32,681 bases of DNA, taken from assembly GCA_903883645.1 (NCBI GenBank), contig CAISBR010000035.1:1-32681 (forward strand), in the 5' to 3' direction. The notes below the pieces were generated by a model. It did not search any database and had not been told where the DNA came from. It saw only the letters and a list, made by a program, of their open reading frames with translations. The DNA is from an uncultured Myxococcales bacterium (lineage in GTDB: Bacteria; Myxococcota_A; UBA9042). Below are positions 25,288-32,365 of the stretch, one piece after another; the stretch's first letter is position 1; each line of letters starts with the position of its first letter. The position numbers were made by a program, and so were the translations under genes.

Positions 25288-25911
25288 TTGCGCGATAACT
25301 GGCTGTCAACTTTTCAGCACTGGGGATTCGAGGGTGTTTTGCAGCGCTTCTTTGGCGGTCGCCCGGCCGACTATAGCGACCGTGACCACCGCAAGGCTGC
25401 GAAGTTCGCCGATTTCTTGCAGACCCACGCCGCCGACTTGGCCGAGCTCAACCTGAGCGAGACCTCGTTGCGGCGCTGCGTGCGCGCTCATGTGTGCCAC
25501 AGCCTGCTGCCGGTGGCGGTGCGCGACGAACTGAGTTGGAGCGGGCTTTTGCAGATTAGCACCTACGACGAGGTCAACGGCCGCGCGCAGCTGGCGATGG
25601 CGACGGTGGCACAGAAGTGGCCGGTCGCTAAAGTAAAAGAGGCCGTCGCTCAGGCGCACCAGCGCCGGCTGTGGGACGCTGATCCAAACACCGACGGCCT
25701 GCAGCTGCCGCCGCCCAAGCCCGAGCCGGCGGTTCAGCCCGGCCGACTGGTGTCGCGGACCGAGAAATGGACCGAAGACGTCGGCGCGTGGCACCAGGAA
25801 TTCGCGCAAATCGACCCGAGTAAGCTGAGCAAAGCCCAAGTTGACCGGATACGCACGGCGGTGGCAACGCTGCGCGGGCAGCTGGACCAGCTTGAGAAGG
25901 CCCTTCGTTAG
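25288..25911 (+). CDS. Hypothetical protein, possibly ParB/partition-like
   Basis: This 207-residue soluble protein has a tentative TTG start at 25288 (a weak GAGAG upstream). The frame stays open into the GCTCG array, so the true N-terminus may be longer or lost. Residues about 60-125 (LRRCVRAHVCHSLLPVAVRD, then RAQLAMATVAQKWPVAKVKE) resemble the helical part of ParB/KorB-type proteins. A Pro-rich linker (LPPPKPEPAVQP) and a final helical segment (AQVDRIRTAVATLRGQLDQL) follow. Its stop overlaps the E1 gene stop by four bases, in convergent orientation. I do not recognise it with confidence; DNA binding is a guess. Confidence 0.6.
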   Translation: MRDNWLSTFQHWGFEGVLQRFFGGRPADYSDRDHRKAAKFADFLQTHAADLAELNLSETSLRRCVRAHVCHSLLPVAVRDELSWSGLLQISTYDEVNGRAQLAMATVAQKWPVAKVKEAVAQAHQRRLWDADPNTDGLQLPPPKPEPAVQPGRLVSRTEKWTEDVGAWHQEFAQIDPSKLSKAQVDRIRTAVATLRGQLDQLEKALR

Positions 25912-27068
25912 ACCGCCAGCCAACTCTGCCGAAATTGCCCCGCCGGCAGGTCAAGCAAGCCGTAGGCCTGGGCGATGACCAGACCCACGCGCTCAAGAAC
26001 TAGCACCGGCTCGCCCGCCGGCGCCGCCTGCCAGCGCCCAGCCGGCACTTGCGACGGCACCCGCCACGCTGGTTCCGCAATCCGCACAAGCTCTTGCTGC
26101 TCGTCGAGCGTGTTTACGACCAGGGGCGCCAGCAGCGACAGCTCGGCACCGGGGTGCTGCCGGTCCAGCGACTCAAGGATCGCCCCCAGCGTACGACCGC
26201 GCGGCTGAAACTGGCTTGGCAGGCGTGCAATTTCGTGGTGTGGGCACTCTGGGTTGTCGCTCAAGCGGTAGCGGGTCAGCCCATCGGGCCCATCATCGCT
26301 CGACCAGCCGGGGCGCGTATCTGCTTTGCGCACAAAGGCCTGCGTCGGCGCAAGGCGTTGGATGGCGTATTCTGTTAGCGCTTCGACCATCGCCGTGGCT
26401 ACCGCGTTGGCTAGGGTCGGCGTCGCGGGCAGGCTCTGCGCTTGGGCGGCACGCTGGCCAAAACTGGTGCAGCTCGTGTCCGACGAGGCAAAAACTGGCA
26501 CTTCGGCTAAGGGGCACGACGGGCAGGCCGCCGCATCTGCGCCCACAAAGGTGACGGTCCACTGCCCCGACTGACCATCGAAACCACCGCATATCAGAGT
26601 CTTGCCGTAGCGCTTGGCCAGCATGGCCACATCGTGTCGGGCGCGCGGATGGTCGACCGCACACAGCACCACCTCGGCTTGTTGCCAAATTAGCTGGGGC
26701 AATTCTTCACTGTATCCCAGTAATCCAGTGATTTCGACAGGAAGGCTCCGCTGCTGTACGCGCCGCCGCCAGTGCCGCGCCAGCTCGCAGGCTTTGCTCA
26801 CGGGTTGCCCAGCCTGCACGCGACGCCACGGAAAGTCGAGTGTGCGCGCGGCGTTGGTTAGCTCGTAGGTGTCGGGATCGACAAGGATGGCCCGATGAAA
26901 CCCCCACATGGCCAAAAGCGCCGCGAGCGACGAGCCCAATGCGCCGGCACCGGCGACAAGTAGGCGCGTGGTCAGGATGTGTGGGGGATAGCCAGCCAGT
27001 TGCTCGCGGGCAAACCATGTGGGAGTTGTTGTGACCGGAGCTGTCGGTATAGCCGTTATCGTTGTCAT
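25908..27068 (-). CDS. E1-like (ThiF-fold) Ubl-activating enzyme
   Basis: This 386-residue protein is an E1/ThiF-family adenylating enzyme. It should use ATP to adenylate the C-terminus of the ubiquitin-like protein encoded in the same operon and then carry it as a thioester. VAGAGALGSSLA (38-49) is the nucleotide loop, DPD (64-66) the metal and ATP-binding Asp motif, and TNAAR (71-75) the Asn/Arg finger, with Lys92 conserved. CPSC (182-185) and CPHH (275-278) form a likely zinc site. Cys200 in SSDTSCTSFG is the best candidate for the catalytic Cys. ATG 27068 has AGGA seven bases upstream, four bases past the stop of the four-Cys protein gene. It is the last gene of the operon. Confidence 0.9.
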   Translation of the reverse strand: MTTITAIPTAPVTTTPTWFAREQLAGYPPHILTTRLLVAGAGALGSSLAALLAMWGFHRAILVDPDTYELTNAARTLDFPWRRVQAGQPVSKACELARHWRRRVQQRSLPVEITGLLGYSEELPQLIWQQAEVVLCAVDHPRARHDVAMLAKRYGKTLICGGFDGQSGQWTVTFVGADAAACPSCPLAEVPVFASSDTSCTSFGQRAAQAQSLPATPTLANAVATAMVEALTEYAIQRLAPTQAFVRKADTRPGWSSDDGPDGLTRYRLSDNPECPHHEIARLPSQFQPRGRTLGAILESLDRQHPGAELSLLAPLVVNTLDEQQELVRIAEPAWRVPSQVPAGRWQAAPAGEPVLVLERVGLVIAQAYGLLDLPAGQFRQSWLAV

Positions 27069-27072
27069 TGCT

Positions 27073-27651
27073 TCATCCTCGCTGGCAGCGGCTGCCGACG
27101 CAGCGTTCTGGCGAAAGGCACGCGCTTCCGGTGACCAAGCAGGTCGCGGTTGAGCCAACCAGCGGCGGGCCAAAATGGGCGTTGGCAGAGCGGGTTGCAT
27201 GGCTGCGGGGCGCTGCTCTGCGCGGCCGAGGTGCGGCTGGATCCGCCGCTACGGCGCCGCGCGTTGTTGGCCTGGCCGCAGGTGCCGCGGCTGCAGGCGT
27301 GGTTGGTGCAGGTGCGGCGCGCGGCGGCGAAGTGCGTGGCGCCCGGGGTGGCCGCGCTGCAGAGGGCGCTGTGGCGGCGGCCACTGTCCGCAAACCGTCA
27401 GAAGGTCGCCCGATGCCAGCACTCACCATTGTGTAGGTGTTGCCCGACTCGACAAGCACCGACACCCTGCCCTGGCCGTCGGCAATTATCGACGTGGTGG
27501 TCGAGCCGCGAACCCAGCGTACGGCCTGCCTTCCCTCGATTTCGATGCGCTCGCCTTGGACTACAAGGGTGACGCCGTCGGCGTTGGCGTGCACCACTTC
27601 GACCAGGCCACTTGCCCAGCTTTCCCAGTCCCACTGGCGCCAATCGCTCAT
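27073..27651 (-). CDS. Ubl-operon protein with C-terminal four-Cys motif
   Basis: This 192-residue protein of unrecognised family lies between the JAMM and E1 genes, with a four-base ATGA overlap upstream and a four-base gap downstream. Residues about 1-80 form a small beta-rich domain (GLVEVVHANADGVTLVVQGE, then GQGRVSVLVESGNTYTMVSA). About 90-160 is a low-complexity Pro/Ala/Arg linker (RPPRAPRTSPPRAAPAPTTP). The end, CLVTGSACLSPERCVGSRCQ, has four Cys at 171, 178, 184 and 189 and could hold zinc. In a Ubl pathway such a protein might be an adaptor or substrate receptor for E2 or E1, but nothing here proves that. Confidence 0.8.
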   Translation of the reverse strand: MSDWRQWDWESWASGLVEVVHANADGVTLVVQGERIEIEGRQAVRWVRGSTTTSIIADGQGRVSVLVESGNTYTMVSAGIGRPSDGLRTVAAATAPSAARPPRAPRTSPPRAAPAPTTPAAAAPAARPTTRGAVAADPAAPRPRRAAPRSHATRSANAHFGPPLVGSTATCLVTGSACLSPERCVGSRCQRG

Positions 27652-28166
27652 GCACCCCCCCGTGCAAGTTGCCTGGCTGGTCCGCGAAATACAAACCGCG
27701 TACCAAGCGCGACCCCAAGCTCGCCAGACAGGGGGTCAAAGACTAGGTTTACGCCGTTTTCGCCAAAATCGCGGCAGTTTTCGCGGTCCGTTCCCGACCA
27801 GAACACGCCAAAGCCCGGATGGGTGTGGGCCCAGCCGAGTACAGCAAGCTCAGGCCGCGCGGCGATAACGCGGGCCTTCTCGCGTGCCGGCAGTTCGACG
27901 TAGGCGCGACTGCCCTCGGCGACAAGGTCGATGTGCACCACCTCTAAGACCAGCTTGCGCCCATAGCGCGCGCGCGTTCCAAGACACAAAAAACCAACCT
28001 CATTTCGATACTTGCGCGCCATCAGCACGTAGGTTTGCAAGGCCTCGCGGCGGATATACAGCTTGCAGCGCGGCACCCCAGTCGCGACGCCAATGGCGTC
28101 GGGTGCATGGATGCGGCGCGTAAAGCTACGCATGAGAACGCGCAAAATGGGTCCAAATAGTGTCAT
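27648..28166 (-). CDS. JAB/JAMM metallopeptidase (deconjugase)
   Basis: This 172-residue JAB1/MPN-type zinc peptidase should process the Ubl precursor or remove Ubl from targets. The complete JAMM site is visible: Glu56 in NEVGFLCLG, His114 and His116 in GWAHTHPGFG, Ser124 and Asp127 in FWSGTD. It lacks a signal peptide, so it is cytosolic. Its start overlaps the E2 stop, and its own stop overlaps the next start, both as ATGA, showing tight translational coupling. Confidence 0.92.
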   Translation of the reverse strand: MTLFGPILRVLMRSFTRRIHAPDAIGVATGVPRCKLYIRREALQTYVLMARKYRNEVGFLCLGTRARYGRKLVLEVVHIDLVAEGSRAYVELPAREKARVIAARPELAVLGWAHTHPGFGVFWSGTDRENCRDFGENGVNLVFDPLSGELGVALGTRFVFRGPARQLARGGA

Positions 28167-28786
28167 TTTTGCCCCCCGGCCCGCGTGCCCGTGCTGCCTG
28201 TGACGACAACTGTGCCAAATAGACCCGCCGGCTCTGGGCTGGCTGCTACGGTAGGCCGTTGCGCCTCGGGGTAGCGCAAGTCGGCATAGAGCGGTCGGCC
28301 AGCCATCAGGGTGCGCCAGTAGCGCGTCGCATCGTGATTCAAGCCGCTTTCGCGGTCGGGCAACGTCTCATCAAGATTTAGTAAGCGCATCACCTTAACC
28401 ACGAACTCGGCCAAAGTGGTGGTCGAACTCCACAGGTTTCCGCTGCATAGCACGCCCGACTTGGCCGACACGTGCGGGTTGAACGGGACAGGAGTCGACA
28501 CGAAGGTGGGCCAAGCGATTTCTTTAGGATAATTAGGGTGATTCAGCTGCACCAGCAACACCCAGCTGTCATGAAACTGACCTGCTGCGACAAGCGACGG
28601 TTGACGGATCTGCACGGTATACACACTGGCATCTTCGCTTGGACCGGCGACGCGCCCCTGCAGTCGCGCCGACTCGTTTGCATAGGCCTGCCAGCCGTCG
28701 AGGAATTTCGCTTTGCCATTTGGAAAGGTTAGCTCCATGCTCAGGCGGTCGAGGCGGCGCCGCGCCACTTTGTCGTACTTGGCCAC
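28163..28786 (-). CDS. E2-like Ubl-conjugating enzyme
   Basis: This 207-residue protein matches the E2/UBC fold. NHPNYPKEIAWPTF (82-95) corresponds to the eukaryotic 'hPFkPP' strand region, followed by FNPHVSAKSGVLCSGNLWSS with the predicted catalytic Cys at 114. The downstream helix TTTLAEFVVKVMRLLNLDE matches the E2 helix after the active site. It would accept the Ubl from E1 and pass it to targets. The GTG at 28786 starts three bases after the Ubl stop; a GGAG lies upstream. The last 40 residues are low-complexity and may be a flexible tail. Confidence 0.88.
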   Translation of the reverse strand: MAKYDKVARRRLDRLSMELTFPNGKAKFLDGWQAYANESARLQGRVAGPSEDASVYTVQIRQPSLVAAGQFHDSWVLLVQLNHPNYPKEIAWPTFVSTPVPFNPHVSAKSGVLCSGNLWSSTTTLAEFVVKVMRLLNLDETLPDRESGLNHDATRYWRTLMAGRPLYADLRYPEAQRPTVAASPEPAGLFGTVVVTGSTGTRAGGQK

Positions 28787-28789
28787 GGC

Positions 28790-29053
28790 CTACGCTCCAT
28801 GGGTCGCGCGCAGAACTTGCACGTGCGCGTCGCCGGTTATGCCGTTTTCGACAAAGCTGCGGCCCATGGCGAGCGACTTGCCGCCCGCAAACAGCTCGTA
28901 CGGCCGACTGCGGTCCGGCGACGGTAGGGTGGCGCTGCGGGTCAGGTAGGTGACGAGGTCGGCCGGTGTCGCCGACGCCAAGTCGTGCACAGGCACTGCT
29001 AGCGTTGTGCCCACATCGGGGTGTTCGATGGTGATGGTGCCGGCATTCTTCAT
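28790..29053 (-). CDS. Ubiquitin-like beta-grasp protein
   Basis: This 87-residue protein is the first gene of the E1/E2/JAMM operon. Its order of strands and helix fits a beta-grasp Ubl: TITIEHPDVGTTLAVPV (two strands), ASATPADLVTYLTRSATLP (helix), then YELFAGGKSLAMGRSF and AHVQVLR. It resembles the YukD/EsaB-like branch. It ends ATHGA, so removal of the last Ala by the JAMM peptidase would expose a C-terminal Gly for activation. ATG 29053 has AAGAAGG upstream. No other Ubl candidate is seen in the window. Confidence 0.85.
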   Translation of the reverse strand: MKNAGTITIEHPDVGTTLAVPVHDLASATPADLVTYLTRSATLPSPDRSRPYELFAGGKSLAMGRSFVENGITGDAHVQVLRATHGA

Positions 29054-29069
29054 TGCGTGACCTTCTTAA

Positions 29070-29098
29070 ATTATGAAATTACTGTAAATTGTCAGCAA
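29070..29098 (-). promoter_or_regulatory. Predicted promoter of the Ubl operon
   Basis: On the minus strand TTGCTG (29093-29098) and CATAAT (29070-29075) are 17 bases apart in an AT-rich patch. The start codon at 29053 is 16 bases beyond the -10 box, a very short leader, similar to that of the TPR gene. The intergenic stretch 29054-29392 also holds the first 61-bp repeat and should contain the plus-strand promoter. Confidence 0.45.
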
Positions 29099-29152
29099 AG
29101 CGAGAGCAAGAACCTCAACAGGTGCAAGTCACAGCCGCTACGCTTCGCCCGA

Positions 29153-29213
29153 CCGCTGCTCGACCACATTCGACAATTGGTACAGTCGCGGCACCTCGAA
29201 ATCTGGACAAAGC
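29153..29213. repeat. 61-bp upstream repeat, copy 1
   Basis: This stretch matches 30136-30196 in 56 of 61 positions. The core GGCACCTCGAAATCTGGACA is identical in both. It lies 180 bp upstream of the vWA-like gene. After each copy a GGCACTGTAG motif also recurs (29222-29231 and 30231-30240), so the shared unit may be bipartite. Confidence 0.85.
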
Positions 29214-29392
29214 CGCGCGTCGGCACTGTAGTTAGAGCGGGAAGCACAGGAAGACGCGCGCCCGGTCGCGCCTTCACCTGCACCCCATGGGCTGCCAGCG
29301 ATTTTTGTGCTGTCCGTCCAATTTTGCCGCGTGAAGACCTGTAGCCGGTACCGAGCGCACCGCCGGAACAAGGCCACCCCACCGGAGGCACC

Positions 29393-30097
29393 GTGACAAA
29401 GAACTACGCAGCCGAACAGGCCGAACTCGCCCTTGCACTCGCATGGCGAGCGTTGAGGCTAGACCGCGAAGAGCCGGTTGCTGCCGCACAATTGACGGGC
29501 GACGACCCGGCCGTCCCCGGCGTCGTTTGGCACGACGTGGCGGTCATATTAGACGCTAGCGACCCGCAACTGCGCTATGTAGAACGCGTATTCTCCGCAG
29601 TGGCAGAGCGGCCGTTGCCGCTGCCCGACCGCGAGGGTGTGGCGGTACGGGTCGACCTCTTGGGTTGCTCCGGGCTGCAGCCATTGGTGGCGCGCTTTGG
29701 CCACGGCATTCGCTTGTGGGACGCTGTGCGCCAGCTGACCGTCGCCGATGCCATCGCGGAATGTGCTCAGGCTTCGCCGCCGCCGCAGCATTTGGTGCTG
29801 GTGACGGACCGGGCCCCCACAGGTGATTGGCGGCCGGAACTGACGCGCTGGCGCCTTGCGGTCGAACGGCATGGCCGCACTCCACAGACGTCGCACGCGA
29901 TATGGGGCGAACATCTTGCTGAATTTGATGGCTTTACCCAGGTTGGTCGCAAAAACCGCCTGTATCCCATGACGTCGCCGGCGGATATTGTGCAGTTGCT
30001 GAGTTCGCTGTGGCAGCACACGCCGCGGCCGGTCCACGGCCACCGGTGCCCGCCTCGCGCGCGGCCGGTGCGACTGCTGAAGCCGTTTTTGCAGTAG
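29393..30097 (+). CDS. von Willebrand A-like protein
   Basis: This 234-residue cytosolic protein is divergent from the Ubl operon. The strand VAVILDASDPQLRYVERVFS (49-68) sits where vWA domains carry the DxSxS metal site: Asp54 and Ser56 remain and the last Ser is lost. VAVRVDLLGCSG and HLVLVTDRAPTGDW (133-146) match later vWA strands, the second resembling the 'LLTDGxPTDD' segment. The GTG at 29393 has GGAGG four bases upstream. vWA proteins often assemble with kinases or ATPases, as in TerY-type modules; the kinase-like gene nearby suggests a similar partnership. The fold call is by eye and moderate. Confidence 0.65.
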   Translation: MTKNYAAEQAELALALAWRALRLDREEPVAAAQLTGDDPAVPGVVWHDVAVILDASDPQLRYVERVFSAVAERPLPLPDREGVAVRVDLLGCSGLQPLVARFGHGIRLWDAVRQLTVADAIAECAQASPPPQHLVLVTDRAPTGDWRPELTRWRLAVERHGRTPQTSHAIWGEHLAEFDGFTQVGRKNRLYPMTSPADIVQLLSSLWQHTPRPVHGHRCPPRARPVRLLKPFLQ

Positions 30098-30135
30098 GTG
30101 GGGCCAGCCAGCAAGGGCAACCGGGACCCCACCCA

Positions 30136-30196
30136 CCGCTGGTCGAGCACATTCGACAACTGCTACAGCCGCGGCACCTCGAAATCTGGACAAAGC
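30136..30196. repeat. 61-bp upstream repeat, copy 2
   Basis: This is the second copy of the element at 29153-29213, about 60-160 bp upstream of the 324-residue gene. The same orientation relative to the following gene suggests a shared control element. On the minus strand copy 1 reads CPDFEVPRLYQLSNVVEQR, and copy 2 reads the same with a stop at the Tyr codon, so an old duplicated coding fragment is the alternative explanation. Confidence 0.85.
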
Positions 30197-30258
30197 GACG
30201 CTCCGGGCGTGTCCAGCCTTGGCCCAGCTGGCACTGTAGGTAACGAGGGAAGAGTAGA

Positions 30259-31233
30259 ATGACTCGCCAGCTGCACCCCAACGAGGTACCCGCGATGAGC
30301 CACCAACAGCCAGGCCACATCATTGATTTTCAACAGTACTTTCATCGGAGGCGCTACGAGGCGCAGCACGGTGTGCGCTTGCCGCCGCTGGCCCACGACC
30401 TGCGGGTTTTGCGCGACAGCGACGACGAGTTCGAGCTGGTCGACGCCCTAGAGCGCGTGGTAGTGCTCGGGCCGCCCAGTCTAGAAATTGAGCCGTTGCT
30501 GACTGATGTCGCTGGCGTGCTGGTGGCCCGCTACGCCGCGCTGCTCGGGCCGTGGTCGCGGCCGGTGAGCCTGAACCCGTACGTTACTATTCCTAGCATA
30601 ATTAGAGAGTTACCTCGGGTTGCGACGGTGCTGGCGCTGATGCAAGGGCGGTCGCCGGCGTGGCTGTTGCACGAGTGCCCGCTGTCGCCGGTCGAAACCT
30701 GTGCCGTGCTGGCGATGCTGCAGCGGTTGCGGACATTGCTGTGGGGCGCGGCGCACGGGCCCGAGGTTTTGCCAGTGGAGCTTGGGCAGCCGTTCTTGCC
30801 GCGCGCGTGCGACGCGTTCTACCAGTTTCGCAAGCGCGCACTCGCGACCCTGCGCGGCTACCAGTTGGCATTGCGTGCCGAAACCGACGAGTACGAGCCG
30901 TGGGCCCGCTGCCCCCTGCACGTGATGGCTTCTCCGCCGCCCGACCCTCTGCTCGGGGCAGTGGTGGCGGTGCTGGTCGACGCGCTTGCCTCGCCCGGCT
31001 ATCTGCAAGTGCAGTCTGCACAATGGGTTTCTGACGAGTTCTTAGCGCGCACGCTGCGGGCCTACCTATTTCACGTGCCAGCCGGCGCTGTGCAGGTGGC
31101 GCTGGCGCTGGCTCCGTATACGGACCGCCCGCAGCGGTGGCAATTGACTTGCGAAGTCGGCCAACTCAAGCTGGCACGCTTGGCGCCCGCTCAACGTGGC
31201 TGGGTGCTCGACGAGCAAACGCTGACGTTTTGA
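30259..31233 (+). CDS. Unrecognised 324-residue protein of the vWA set
   Basis: This soluble, largely helical protein belongs to no family I recognise. It begins at ATG 30259, or at ATG 30295, which has a better-spaced GAGG site. Visible segments include IIDFQQYFHRRRYEAQHG near the N-terminus, LLHECPLSPVETCAVLAMLQ in the middle, and VALALAPYTDRPQRWQLTCE near the end. It lies 161 bp after the vWA-like gene, behind its own 61-bp repeat, and 18 bp before the kinase-like gene. The context suggests a partner in the vWA/Ubl locus. Confidence 0.75.
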   Translation: MTRQLHPNEVPAMSHQQPGHIIDFQQYFHRRRYEAQHGVRLPPLAHDLRVLRDSDDEFELVDALERVVVLGPPSLEIEPLLTDVAGVLVARYAALLGPWSRPVSLNPYVTIPSIIRELPRVATVLALMQGRSPAWLLHECPLSPVETCAVLAMLQRLRTLLWGAAHGPEVLPVELGQPFLPRACDAFYQFRKRALATLRGYQLALRAETDEYEPWARCPLHVMASPPPDPLLGAVVAVLVDALASPGYLQVQSAQWVSDEFLARTLRAYLFHVPAGAVQVALALAPYTDRPQRWQLTCEVGQLKLARLAPAQRGWVLDEQTLTF

Positions 31234-31251
31234 GCCCTGCGAGGAGGAATC

Positions 31252-31611
31252 ATGACTGTGACTGGCGAGTTGGACAGCAAGGTGCAGTTGGGCGGGTATC
31301 ATCTGCATCGCAAGCTGGCAAGTGACCGTGTAGCAACGTATTACGCGGCCACCGATGCTGCAGGTGGCGAGGTGCTGATTCGCGTGCTACACGCGCACTT
31401 GGCCGACGAACCTAGGCACGTTGCCCAGTTCTATGCCGAAGGGCGCGAAGGGCTCGAGCCTAGTGCCGCGGTTCGGGTGTTCGAGGTGGCGACTTGGCAA
31501 GAACATCACTTTTGGGTGGTCGACTTGGCGGCTGGCTCGGCGCTGATTCGCCCAGTTGAGCAACCGGGGTATCGGCCGCTCGAACGATGGTTGCCGGTCA
31601 AGAGCGCTTAG
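31252..31611 (+). CDS. Free-standing degenerate protein-kinase N-lobe
   Basis: This 119-residue protein matches only the N-terminal lobe of a PknB-like Ser/Thr kinase. YHLHRKLASDRVATYYAATD stands for strands 1-2, AGGEVLIRVLHAHLADEPRH for strand 3 and helix C, and HHFWVVDLAAGS for strand 5 and the hinge. The Gly-rich loop is lost and the VAIK lysine is Arg, so it cannot bind ATP normally. No C-lobe follows in any frame. An AGGAGG site precedes ATG 31252. It may be a pseudokinase scaffold for the neighbouring vWA protein, or a truncated gene. Confidence 0.65.
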   Translation: MTVTGELDSKVQLGGYHLHRKLASDRVATYYAATDAAGGEVLIRVLHAHLADEPRHVAQFYAEGREGLEPSAAVRVFEVATWQEHHFWVVDLAAGSALIRPVEQPGYRPLERWLPVKSA

Positions 31612-31617
31612 GGGCTG

Positions 31618-31744
31618 TCATTCAACAAGTTGAACATTTCGCGCCCGTTTCCCCGCTAGGTGGGTCGCAAGCTCGCGTCCTTTGGGCCGACTCACCGCTC
31701 CGTTGAAATCGAAAGTGTTCCAGTACTTTACAGGCCCTTCGTCA
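31618..31744 (-). pseudogene. Coding-like tail beyond the sigma-factor stop
   Basis: Past the sigma gene's TGA, the other minus-strand frame reads RWVWFESDEGPVKYWNTFDF, then NGAVSRPKGRELATHLAGKR, and stops at 31618. It looks genuinely coding but has no start. It overlaps the sigma gene's 3' end in a different frame, so it may be a C-terminal extension cut off by a frameshift. The palindrome TTCAACAAGTTGAA lies at 31621-31634 within it. Confidence 0.4.
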
Positions 31745-31747
31745 CTC

Positions 31748-32365
31748 TCAAACCATACCCACCGTTGAGTTCTTGTGCGATGCTGCCCGCAAGGCCGCGG
31801 CCAGCTGCTGACGAGTCCGCCGGTAGCGCTTGTAGACCAGCTGATAGGCTCGCTCGCAGCAGGCAGCTTGGTCCACCTCGTCGAGTTGCTCCCACTGCAG
31901 ACCGCTTGCGCCAAAGCGGGTTATCGCAACTTCATGCCCAATGTCGACGAGCGACTCGTCGTTGACCGCCACGCGAAACATCAACGCGCGCTGGTCGGGC
32001 GACAAGTCTTCGAGTATTTTCTCGAAACTAGGCGAAAGCGCCACCGGCAGCAGTTCGGCATGGTCGACAGCAGCGTTTTCCATGTGCCGGCGGGCACGAC
32101 GAAGTTTGCGCCAACCGGCCGTCGCCAGCCAGTAGACCGCGTTCTTGACGTAGGCGCGAGTGCGACCATCGGGACCAAAAACCGCCCCTTGCCGCATCTT
32201 GAGCAACGCTTTGAGCGCAACTTCCTGTTGTACGTCTTCGGGGTCCAGGTGACCAAAACCCCGGGCAGCTTCGCGGGCAAACTGACCCACTGTGATCAGA
32301 GTTTCAGCCTCTTCGTCGGCCTGCTGGGTGTTCGACGTCGTAATGAGCTGGTAGCGCATGGCCAT
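31748..32365 (-). CDS. Sigma-70 family (ECF-like) factor
   Basis: This is a 205-residue sigma-like protein. Region 2 is at about 40-95, with LDPEDVQQEVALKALLKMRQ (core binding) and TRAYVKNAVYWLATAGWRKL (the -10 recognition helix area). Region 4 at about 113-190 starts FEKILEDLSPDQRALMFRVA but is divergent. The ATG at 32365 has GGAGG five bases upstream. It converges on the vWA/kinase-like gene set. It could direct transcription of the neighbouring operons, possibly through the 61-bp repeats, but no anti-sigma gene is visible. Coding continues in another frame after its stop (see 31618-31744). Confidence 0.75.
   Translation of the reverse strand: MAMRYQLITTSNTQQADEEAETLITVGQFAREAARGFGHLDPEDVQQEVALKALLKMRQGAVFGPDGRTRAYVKNAVYWLATAGWRKLRRARRHMENAAVDHAELLPVALSPSFEKILEDLSPDQRALMFRVAVNDESLVDIGHEVAITRFGASGLQWEQLDEVDQAACCERAYQLVYKRYRRTRQQLAAALRAASHKNSTVGMV

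Noticed and set aside
25007..25309. A minus-strand frame encoding repeated SRAEP
   Set aside because: It arises only because the GCTCG array is open in all frames; the flanking sequence belongs to the outer-membrane protein relic in a different frame.
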